Part shown: positions 1-7,541 of the stretch, piece after piece
How the letters are laid out: the number at the start of each line of letters is the position of its first letter
How positions within the stretch are numbered: the first letter of the stretch is position 1
Notes under the pieces: generated by a model
Seen by the model: the letters and a program-made list of their open reading frames with translations, nothing else
Database searches by the model: none
Told to the model about the DNA's origin: nothing
Made by a program: the position numbers and the translations under genes
Assembly: GCA_014858325.1 (NCBI GenBank)
Contig: RKCM01000201.1
Span: 1-13,153, forward strand
Source of the DNA: Oscillospiraceae bacterium
Lineage (GTDB): Bacteria; Bacillota; Clostridia; Oscillospirales; Ruminococcaceae
Direction of reading: 5' to 3'
Length of the DNA stretch: 13,153 bases

Positions 1-122
1 TGACCCTTGCGCTGCGTCTGGCGCAGGGCAAGGTGCCCGCCCACACAAAGCCCCTCGCCGCCGCGCAGCAGCAGGACGAAGCCGCCCTTGCTGCCCTGAA
101 CGAGGCGTTTCTCGCAGAGTAA
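1..122 (+). CDS. C-terminal end of an unrecognised protein (5' end outside window)
   Basis: The reading frame is open from base 3 to a TAA at 120-122 and gives 39 residues. They are rich in Ala, Leu and Gln and end in NEAFLAE, which looks like a soluble helical C-terminus. I cannot assign a family from so short a piece. The next gene starts 21 bases after the stop on the same strand, with its ribosome site in the gap, so the two are probably co-transcribed. Base composition matches the next gene. Confidence 0.6.
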   Translation, partial: TLALRLAQGKVPAHTKPLAAAQQQDEAALAALNEAFLAE

Positions 123-143
123 TCGGTAGGGGAGTGTGGCCGA

Positions 144-1037
144 ATGGCCGACGAAAAAACAAGCTGCGTGCTCCGCCTGTTTGGGGCCCAGCCGGGGCAG
201 CTGGCCGGGGCTGTGGGGCAGTTTTTGCCCCAGTGGCAGGCCAGCGCCCAGTGGAAAAGCCGGGGCGGGGAGACCCTCCTTGCCCTGCAGGCAGCCAGCC
301 CGGTCGGGCTGAAAAAGGCGGCCCAGAGCCTCCGGGCCCGCCTGCCCGATGCCCTGTACGGGGCAGGGGATACCAGCCTTGCCGCCGCAGCGGTGGACGC
401 GCTGGAGCACCACAACAAGCTGCTGGTCTGTGCCGATGCCGCCGCCGGGGCCCTGCTGGAGCAGCGGCTGGAGACCGTGCCCGGGGTCGAAAAGGTCTAC
501 GATTTTGGGGCCGTGAGCTACGCCCACCCCAAAACAGGCCCTCTTATGGAGAAGCGGGCCCGCCAGCGGCTGGACCGCACCCCCGGCCGGGAGGACGATC
601 CCGCCCGGCGTGCATTGGCCCGGGCCCTTGCCGCCCGCCGGGTGGTGGGAGCTGAGCTTTCGGCAGCCTGCGGCGCGGGGGAAAACGGCGCGCAGATCCT
701 TGTCCTTGCCACCCGGAAGGGCTGCTGGATGCGCACCGTGCCCGCCGGGGAGAACACCGCCCTCTGGCTGCTGGACCTCATCCGCAGGGCCGCAGCCGGG
801 CTTCCGCAGGCGGAGGGTACTTCCTTTCTGCCTGCCCATCCCCAGCGCCGCAGGGGCCGCAGAGCCTTTCTCCTGCTGTGTCTGGCAGCTCTGGCCGTCG
901 GCGGCTGCTGGTACGCCACGGGCGGGGATTGGCAGTTGCTGCTGGAATTGCCCCGCCGCATCCGGCAGCAGGGCTGGGAGGGTGTAAAGGATTTCTGGCA
1001 GGCGTATCAGCCGAAAGCCGGTGTAAAACTGATATAG
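144..1037 (+). CDS. Degenerate CinA/PncC-like protein with C-terminal membrane segment
   Basis: A 297-residue protein. Residues about 8-73 resemble the middle domain of CinA (start LRLFGAQPGQL, end LPDALYG), and about 74-220 resemble the CinA C-terminal/PncC nicotinamide-nucleotide amidase domain. TVPGVEKVYDFGAVSYAHPKTG (111-132) fits the family pattern VPGsS..f..GvvaYsn..K. The catalytic AESCTGG motif is replaced by CADAAAGA (96-103), losing the Ser, and the later SGIAGPxGG is replaced by AACGAGENG (174-182). The N-terminal molybdopterin-binding-like domain of full CinA is absent. After an Arg-rich stretch (234-240) a single hydrophobic helix (about 241-258) suggests a membrane anchor with a short C-terminal tail. 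The start ATG has a GGGGAG-type site at 128-134, nine bases upstream. The family relation is inferred by eye. Enzymatic activity is unlikely, and its role is unknown. Confidence 0.65.
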   Translation: MADEKTSCVLRLFGAQPGQLAGAVGQFLPQWQASAQWKSRGGETLLALQAASPVGLKKAAQSLRARLPDALYGAGDTSLAAAAVDALEHHNKLLVCADAAAGALLEQRLETVPGVEKVYDFGAVSYAHPKTGPLMEKRARQRLDRTPGREDDPARRALARALAARRVVGAELSAACGAGENGAQILVLATRKGCWMRTVPAGENTALWLLDLIRRAAAGLPQAEGTSFLPAHPQRRRGRRAFLLLCLAALAVGGCWYATGGDWQLLLELPRRIRQQGWEGVKDFWQAYQPKAGVKLI

Positions 1038-1044
1038 ACAGCAC

Positions 1045-1095
1045 AAAACCCCGCCGCGTGAGAGAGGTTTCTCAACGCGGCGGGGTCTTTGTGTT
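1045..1095. terminator. Bidirectional intrinsic terminator between convergent units
   Basis: A GC-rich hairpin with an 11-bp perfect stem (arms 1049-1059 and 1075-1085, CCCCGCCGCGT paired with its complement), extended by a GAGA/TCTC pair. It is followed on the + strand by TCTTTGTGTT and on the - strand by TTTTGT. It lies 11 bases after the stop of the CinA-like gene and about 38 bases past the stop of oppF, so it can end transcription from both sides. Confidence 0.9.
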
Positions 1096-1122
1096 AAAAT
1101 ACAGGCAGCAGTTCAAACTGCG

Positions 1123-2056
<934 letters not shown>

Positions 2057-2064
<8 letters not shown>

Positions 2065-3112
2065 TGAAGTTGGAACCTCCCATCTTTCCCATTTTCTCGC
2101 GCAGGTTCTGGATGGAATGCGGCCGCTCCATCTTGGGGGCGCGCGGGTCCAGATACCAGGTCTTGGCTGCGTGGGTCTCGCTTACCTGGAAGAACGGAGG
2201 TTCTGCCACAAAGTCGATGGCCAGCGCGTGTTTGTTGCGGGGCGCAAATGCGTCGCCCTTGATCTCGTTGAACAGGTTCGGCGGGGTGCCGTCGATGGTG
2301 GGCAGAGCTTCACCCTTGGTGCCCAGCTGGGGCAGAGCCTGCAGCAGCGCCCAGGTGTAGGGGTGCCATGCGTCGTAGAAGATCTCCTCCACGGTGCCGT
2401 ACTCCACGATCTGGCCCGCGTACATCACGGCCACACGGTCCGCCACGTTTGCCACAACGCCCAGGTCATGGGTGATGTAGATGACGGACATGCCCAGCTC
2501 CTTCTGCAAGTCACGGATGAGCTGCAGGATCTGTGCCTGGATGGTCACGTCCAGGGCGGTGGTGGGCTCGTCGCAGATCAGCACCTGCGGGCGGCAGGCC
2601 GCCGCAATGGCGATGACCACGCGCTGGCGCATACCGCCGGAGAACTCGTGGGGGTACTGCTCGTACCGGCGCTCGGGGTCGGGGATGCCGACCTTTGCCA
2701 GCATCTCGATGGCAGCCTTCTTGGCGGCCTCGCCCTTCAGGCCCTGGTGATGCTCGATGCTCTCCTGGATCTGCTTGCCGATCTTCTTCAGCGGGTTCAG
2801 GCTGGTCATGGGGTCCTGCATCACCATGGCGATCTTTTTGCCGCGGATGCCCAGCCAGTCCTTCTCGGTAAACTTGGTCATATCGCGGCCCTCGTACAGG
2901 ATGGAGCCGCCGGTGATCTTACCGTTCACGTCCAGCATTCCCACGAAGGTCTTGGTAAATACGGATTTGCCCGAGCCGGACTCACCCACGATGGCGAGGG
3001 TCTCGCCGTCGTACAGGTCCAGCGAACACTTGCGGATGGCGTTCAGCTTCTTGCCCCGCAGGCTAAAAGTGATCTCCACGTCTTTGGCAGAGATAATCGG
3101 TTGTCTATCCAT
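2057..3112 (-). CDS. oppD: Oligopeptide ABC transporter ATP-binding protein (OppD/AmiE-like)
   Basis: Partner ATPase of OppF, 351 residues from the start chosen here. It has Walker A GESGSGKS (43-50), Q-loop Q99, signature FSGGMRQR (157-164), Walker B VLICDEP (177-183) and H-loop H215, all intact. A C-terminal peptide-transporter extension begins near HPYTWALLQALP (250-261). The tail around 286-326 (DAFAPRNKHALAIDF and onward) lines up with the region that usually carries four cysteines in OppD/DppD but has none, as I recall for streptococcal AmiE. An in-frame ATG seven codons upstream (3133) is possible, but no ribosome site precedes it. Instead that ATG merges with a GGGAGAG site serving the ATG at 3112. 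It follows oppC closely and overlaps oppF by 8 bases. Confidence 0.92.
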
Positions 3113-3124
3113 GTTTCTGATTTT

Positions 3125-3131
3125 CTCTCCC
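3125..3131 (-). promoter_or_regulatory. Ribosome binding site that favours the inner oppD start
   Basis: GGGAGAG on the - strand lies 12 bases before the ATG at 3112 and overlaps the alternative ATG at 3133. The bases before 3133 (TTTAATTAG) contain no Shine-Dalgarno match, so the shorter protein is preferred. The spacing is a little long, so the choice is not certain. Confidence 0.55.
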
Positions 3132-3137
3132 ATCTAA

Positions 3138-4079
3138 TTAAACGTGATTGCGCGGGTCGGCTGCGTCCGAGAATGCGTTGCCCATGATATAGAACGAAAT
3201 GGAGATGATGGACACGATGGATGCAGGGAAGACCAGCAGGTAGGGGTAATCCAGGAAGAAGCCGCGCACCTTGCTCAGGATCAGGCCCAGAGACGGCGTC
3301 TCGATGCCCAGGCCGATGCCCAGGTACGAGAGGGTGGACTCCAGGTTGATGGTGGCAGGGATGCTCAGGGCCATGCGCAGGATGATGACGGAAACCAGGT
3401 AGGGAAGGATGTTCTTGGTCAGCACGCGCCACAGCGGGGTGCCCAGGCACCGGGAGGCGAGGTTGTACTCGCGGTCACGGAACATGAACACCATGTTGCG
3501 CACGCGGCGGGCCATCACCAGCCAGCCGATGGCGATCATGGACACGGCCATGATGGTGAAGCTCTGGCCGACCACCAGGGCGATCAGGGTCATATAGATG
3601 ATGTAGGGCACGTTGTCGATCAGGTTGTACAGCTCGGTGAAGAAGCGGTCCAAACTGCGCACATAGCCCCAGATCAGGCCGATGATAACGCCCAGGATGC
3701 TCTCGCCCACGGCGACGATCAGAGCCAGACGGATGGACACCTGGGTGGCGTACCACACCTGGCACCAGTAGTCGCGGCCCAGGTTGTCGGTGCCGAACCA
3801 GTATTCGCTGTTGGGCGCAATGAAGGCCTTGGACGAATCGGTGATCAGGGTCTGGTAATCGTACTTGCCCACGGCCAGCGCCACGAAGGAGAAAATGACC
3901 AGGAACAGGAAGAGGAACAGGCAGACCACTGCCATCTTGTGCTTGAGGAAGTTCTGCACCACAGAACCCCAGTAGGAATAGTTGGAATAGCCGACGCGCT
4001 CGGCCTCCTCGGGCGAATATTCCACGAAGTAGAACAGATCGTCCTGCTTCTTGCCCTCAAAATCAGATGCCTTAGCCAT
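3138..4079 (-). CDS. oppC: Oligopeptide ABC transporter permease (OppC/AmiD-like)
   Basis: Second membrane subunit of the importer, 313 residues. A cytoplasmic N-terminal stretch (1-47) with an AmiD-like SYWGSVV segment precedes TM1 (about 48-70). An extracellular loop carries FGTDNLGRDYW (95-105), typical of OppC-type subunits. The remaining helices span about 114-300. The EAA coupling loop that docks on the ATPase is visible at about 203-226 (REYNLASRCLGTP...), and the protein ends in the family's DPRNHV. Its ATG shares one base with the oppB stop (TGATG), and AAGGAGG lies about ten bases upstream inside oppB, so translation is probably coupled. It is full length with no disruption. Confidence 0.93.
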   Translation of the reverse strand: MAKASDFEGKKQDDLFYFVEYSPEEAERVGYSNYSYWGSVVQNFLKHKMAVVCLFLFLFLVIFSFVALAVGKYDYQTLITDSSKAFIAPNSEYWFGTDNLGRDYWCQVWYATQVSIRLALIVAVGESILGVIIGLIWGYVRSLDRFFTELYNLIDNVPYIIYMTLIALVVGQSFTIMAVSMIAIGWLVMARRVRNMVFMFRDREYNLASRCLGTPLWRVLTKNILPYLVSVIILRMALSIPATINLESTLSYLGIGLGIETPSLGLILSKVRGFFLDYPYLLVFPASIVSIISISFYIMGNAFSDAADPRNHV

Positions 4080-5029
4080 CAGCGAGCTTCCTCCTTTCCG
4101 GTGAGAGTAATGCGGGGGTCAACGATCATCATCAGCACGTCGCCCAGGAAGACGCCGGCGATGCCCAGCACTGCGTAGAAGATGACCAGCGTCTGCACCA
4201 CGTTCAGGTCGTAGCGCTGGATGGCGTCGGTCAGCAGGGGGCCCATGCCGGGCACCGAGAAGAACCGCTCCATCAGCAGCGAGCCGCCCACCGTCAGCAG
4301 GATGGACTGGGGGATATACTGCACCATGGGCACCATGGCGTTGCGCAGCACGTGCTTGAACATGATCTCGCTGGAGCTCAGGCCCTTGACGCGGGCCAGC
4401 TTGATATAATCGCGGGTCAGCTCATCCACCATGTAGCGGCGGGTCCACAGGGCATAGCCCGCAATGGACGCCAGCGACAGGCAGACGATGGGCAGCACGC
4501 TGGAAGGCCCCACATTGCGGGTGGAGTACAGCGTGGGGAAGCCCAGATACTTGGAGCCGAACACCAGCACCAGCGAGTAGGACACCAGAGAGGGGACGGC
4601 GTTGACGAAGACGGTGTAGGCCGTGCCGACCCAGTCCAGGACCTTATCCTTGAAGGCAGTCTGGAGGATGCCCATCAGCACGCCCACCACCAGCGAGATG
4701 CCGGCGGAGATGAGGCCCAGGCGCATGGAGACGCCGAACTTTTTGCCGATGACCTTCACAACGGTGGCGCCGTTCTGGATGCGGCGGGACGTGCCGAAAT
4801 CCAGATGCAGCAGGTCGTTGTAGAAGTTCAGCAGCTGGGTGCCGATGGGGTCTGTCAGACCGGCGGCTTCCAGTGCTGCGTATTTCTGCTCCTCGGTAAA
4901 CTTCATCAGCTGTTCCTCGGTGAAGTAGTAATCCGTGGGCAGGCAGCGCATCAACAGGAAAACGATGGTCGCGATCAAAAGAATCGTAACAAGCGACTGC
5001 GCCAGCCGCTTAACCGTGTATTTTAACAT
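4079..5029 (-). CDS. oppB: Oligopeptide ABC transporter permease (OppB/AmiC-like)
   Basis: First membrane subunit of the importer, 316 residues. N-terminal TM1 (about 9-28) begins with the usual KRLAQSLVTILLI. An extracellular segment (31-95) contains the LDFGTS motif (76-81) of OppB subunits. The BPD_transp_1 region follows, with helices between about 100 and 304. The EAA loop is at about 207-232 (DYIKLARVKGL... MFKHVLRNAM), and the C-terminus has the family VDPRI (303-307). The gap to oppA1 is 46 bases with no terminator and a weak AAGG ribosome site, so it is read from the oppA1 promoter. Lower translation initiation than oppA1 would suit the excess of binding protein usual in such systems. 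Confidence 0.93.
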   Translation of the reverse strand: MLKYTVKRLAQSLVTILLIATIVFLLMRCLPTDYYFTEEQLMKFTEEQKYAALEAAGLTDPIGTQLLNFYNDLLHLDFGTSRRIQNGATVVKVIGKKFGVSMRLGLISAGISLVVGVLMGILQTAFKDKVLDWVGTAYTVFVNAVPSLVSYSLVLVFGSKYLGFPTLYSTRNVGPSSVLPIVCLSLASIAGYALWTRRYMVDELTRDYIKLARVKGLSSSEIMFKHVLRNAMVPMVQYIPQSILLTVGGSLLMERFFSVPGMGPLLTDAIQRYDLNVVQTLVIFYAVLGIAGVFLGDVLMMIVDPRITLTGKEEAR

Positions 5030-5075
5030 GAGTACCGAACCTTACTTTTTTTATTGGATTGTGCGGGACAAAGGC

Positions 5076-7100
5076 TTACTTGGAAGCTGCGTCGAAAGCA
5101 GCGGCAAATGCCTCGTACTCCTCGGTGGTGTAGCCGTCGCCCTGGCGGGTCTCCCAGTTGATGGCCTTGTAGTTGCAGGGGCCGTACATGGCGTTGATCT
5201 TGGTGTACTCGTTGACGTGGGTCAGGCACCAGAGCACCTCGAACAGGCAGGGGATGCACAGGGCGTTGTTCAGCATGCAGGCCTCAGCCTTGGCAAAGGC
5301 AGCGTAGCGGGCGTCGGTGTCGGTCACGATGGCCTTGGCCTCGGTGACCAGATCGGTGAACTCCTGATAACGCTCCAGCAGGTCCTTCTGGTAGTCCTTC
5401 GGGTCCTTTTCCACCGCTGCGATCCAGGAGGTGGTCTGTGCGTAGTAAGCGTTGTCGTCGCTCAGCACTTCCTGGCCCAGGAAGTTGACGGGATCGCCGA
5501 AGTCGGCGCCCCAGCCGTTCTGCAGGATGGAGTGCATCTGGACGTTACGGACCTCCTTGTACAGAGAGGAGACGTAGGTGCCGATGTCCAGCACGATGAA
5601 GTCATCGCCGAAGCTGTCGGTGAAGCACTGCTTCAGCACGGTAGCGGTATCCAGAGCATTGGTATCGCCGCTCTTGATGTAGTGGTAGCAGTGGACGGGG
5701 AAGGTAACGCCGATGGCGGAGAGCTCCTCCATGGCCTGCTTCTTCAGGTCGGCGATGTCGCCGTTGTTGGCACGCAGACGCTTCATGGTCTTGCCATCGT
5801 AAGCTTCCTTGTCCAGGCCCATCTCCTTGGCCACCAGAGTGGTGTACTCCTCACCCTTGGTGTTGTAGCAGACGCCGGGCATGGTGTAGAAATCGTTCTC
5901 GCACTTCAGGGGGTTGATCTTGTTGGTGCGTGCGTAGTAGTTCACCAGGTTCAGGCCCTTGTAGAAGCACTGACGGAAGGCGAAGTTGGCCACAGCCTTG
6001 TTCCAGTTCTCATCCAGGTTGCCGTTCTCGTCCTTGCGCTGGAAGTTCAGGTGCATCTGGTAGCTGTACTTGGTGGGGCGCTTCTCGCACAGGTATGCGT
6101 TGTGAGCGTTGTTGGAGTCGCTGGTGATGGTGGTCAGGTTGGACTCGGTCAGGTCGATGTTATCCACCTCGCCGGCCTCATACAGCTGCAGGCCGATGGA
6201 CAGGTCGCTGATCATCTTGACGGTGTGGTGCTCAAAGCGGGTGCACTCGTTGGCAGCATAGTAGTTGGGGTTGGGGATGAAGCTCTTGGTGTTGCCCTGG
6301 ATGAACTCCTCCATCAGGTACGGACCATTGTACCACATGGTGGTGTAATCGCAGGCACGGAAGCCCTCCACGCCCAGCTCCTTGATCAGGTCCTCGGAAG
6401 CGGGGTAGAAGCTGTTGTAGGCAGCCACGGTGTCGAAGTAGGGGCAGGGGTTGGCGCAGGTGAACACCAGGGTGTAATCATCGGGAGCCTCAACGCCCAC
6501 ACCGGCAGCCAGCATATCCTCGTAGGTCATGTCGGCAGCAGCGTCGCCCTTGTCTTTGGTCAGGTCGTAGTAATCGGCAGCGCCCACCACGGTCTCGGAG
6601 GGCATGGAGGTGTTGAAAGCCTCGTTCTTGAAAGCGTTCAGCACCCACTCAAGGCCCACCAGGAAGTCCTTGGAGGTCAGGTGGCTCTTCACCTCGCCGT
6701 TGACGTCACACCAGTCCACATCGTCGCGCAGGTGGAACGTCCAGACGGTAGAGTCCTCGTTGTGCTCCCAGCTCTTGGCGATGGCGGGCACAGGCTTGCC
6801 GTAGCAGTCAAAGCTCAGCAGACCGTCCCACATGTTGGTGGTAACGTTCAAATCGGAGGCAGACTGGCTGTACAGGAAGTTCCAGGTCTCCAGCTCACGG
6901 TTGGCGGTCTCGAAGGAAACGTAATCGGTGATGGCGTCTGCAGAAGCAGCAGCGCCGGAGGCGGCACCAGAGGCAGCGCTGGTAGCGGTGCTGCTGGAGC
7001 TGCCGCCGCAAGCTGCCAGGATGCTTGCGGCACCCACCACGCCGGATGCCTTCAGGAAGCTGCGGCGGCTGATGGAACGGGACTCAAAGTTCATGTTCAT
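5076..7100 (-). CDS. oppA: Peptide-binding lipoprotein of the ABC importer, copy 1 (SBP_bac_5 family)
   Basis: Extracytoplasmic substrate receptor, 674 residues. The signal region has a twin-arginine-like SRRSFLK (11-17), a hydrophobic stretch (18-30) and a lipobox LAAC with Cys31 as lipid anchor. A Ser/Ala/Gly linker (32-55) follows. SBP family 5 hallmarks include PAIAKSWEHNEDSTVWTFHL (105-124), which fits the pattern aLAxsW....dg..wtFhLR, and GWGADFGDP (529-537), resembling the GW.ADY.dP segment of OppA proteins. It is longer than E. coli OppA (about 540) and carries 18 cysteines. GGGAGG lies eight bases before the ATG. It is the first gene of the unit oppA1-B-C-D-F and is a close paralogue of the next gene upstream. 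Peptide specificity is unknown. Confidence 0.92.
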   Translation of the reverse strand: MNMNFESRSISRRSFLKASGVVGAASILAACGGSSSSTATSAASGAASGAAASADAITDYVSFETANRELETWNFLYSQSASDLNVTTNMWDGLLSFDCYGKPVPAIAKSWEHNEDSTVWTFHLRDDVDWCDVNGEVKSHLTSKDFLVGLEWVLNAFKNEAFNTSMPSETVVGAADYYDLTKDKGDAAADMTYEDMLAAGVGVEAPDDYTLVFTCANPCPYFDTVAAYNSFYPASEDLIKELGVEGFRACDYTTMWYNGPYLMEEFIQGNTKSFIPNPNYYAANECTRFEHHTVKMISDLSIGLQLYEAGEVDNIDLTESNLTTITSDSNNAHNAYLCEKRPTKYSYQMHLNFQRKDENGNLDENWNKAVANFAFRQCFYKGLNLVNYYARTNKINPLKCENDFYTMPGVCYNTKGEEYTTLVAKEMGLDKEAYDGKTMKRLRANNGDIADLKKQAMEELSAIGVTFPVHCYHYIKSGDTNALDTATVLKQCFTDSFGDDFIVLDIGTYVSSLYKEVRNVQMHSILQNGWGADFGDPVNFLGQEVLSDDNAYYAQTTSWIAAVEKDPKDYQKDLLERYQEFTDLVTEAKAIVTDTDARYAAFAKAEACMLNNALCIPCLFEVLWCLTHVNEYTKINAMYGPCNYKAINWETRQGDGYTTEEYEAFAAAFDAASK

Positions 7101-7142
7101 TGTGTTTTCCTCCCAATATTTTTTCTGTGCCTCGGCACATGG

Positions 7143-7163
7143 TGCAGGGCCAAGTGCCCTGCA
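7143..7163 (-). other. Leader hairpin upstream of oppA1
   Basis: An 8-bp perfect stem (TGCAGGGC with GCCCTGCA) and 5-base loop lies in the roughly 190-base leader between the mapped promoter motif and the oppA1 ATG. A second hairpin (ACAGAC/GTCTGT arms, 7231-7248) lies earlier in the leader, with a T-rich stretch (TTCTGCGCTTTTTT) after it on the - strand. No known riboswitch is recognised. A stabilising or attenuating role is possible. Confidence 0.4.
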
Positions 7164-7268
7164 AGATTCCCACTCTTTTACGAAAGTTTTGTGCTCCCTG
7201 TCTTGCTGTGGAAGACAAAAAAGCGCAGAAACAGACCCCTCTGTCTGTGCCTGTGCCCCTCCCGTAAA

Positions 7269-7298
7269 ATCCTTAACACGTCATCCTTAACACGTCAT
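7269..7298 (-). repeat. 14-bp tandem direct repeat at the oppA1 promoter start region
   Basis: CCTTAACACGTCAT occurs twice back to back on the + strand (7271-7284 and 7285-7298), and two matching bases precede it. The repeat starts two bases downstream of the -10 hexamer and covers the expected transcription start. Its position suits an operator bound by a dimer on direct half-sites. It could also be a simple duplication. Confidence 0.8.
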
Positions 7299-7300
7299 AT

Positions 7301-7329
7301 ATTGTACCATCGAAAGAAAAGCTTGTCAA
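7301..7329 (-). promoter_or_regulatory. Sigma-A-type promoter of the oppA1-oppBCDF unit
   Basis: On the - strand TTGACA (7329-7324) and TACAAT (7306-7301) are separated by exactly 17 bases. The predicted start is near 7294, giving a leader of about 190 bases. It lies after the oppA2 terminator, so oppA1 and the transporter genes can be transcribed independently of oppA2. Confidence 0.88.
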
Positions 7330-7435
7330 TGGAGAGAAACTGCTGTTTTCTTCAAAAAGAAAGAATTGTCGAGAGTTAAGATGAAAAATTTTAATTTTAC
7401 AATGCGGAAGAATGAGAAAAATAAAAGGAAACTCC

Positions 7436-7486
7436 GAAAAAAACAAACAGCCGCAGCTGTCTTCGTGTGAAGAACAACTGCGGCTG
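7436..7486 (-). terminator. Intrinsic terminator of oppA2
   Basis: A long hairpin (arms from 7448 and 7486, outer 9-bp stem CAGCCGCAG/CTGCGGCTG plus inner TGT/ACA and CTTC/GAAG pairs with a GTGT loop) is followed on the - strand by TTTGTTTTTTTC. It lies 56 bases after the oppA2 stop and upstream of the oppA1 promoter. It therefore separates the two binding-protein genes, allowing at most readthrough. Confidence 0.92.
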
Positions 7487-7541
7487 CGAAACGATGCACT
7501 CTCAAAAAGAAGCAAAAAGCTCTTTTTTCAGCGGAAAAGTG

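Noticed and set aside
7101..7294. Riboswitch in the oppA1 leader
   Set aside because: Two simple hairpins are present but no conserved aptamer core that I recognise.
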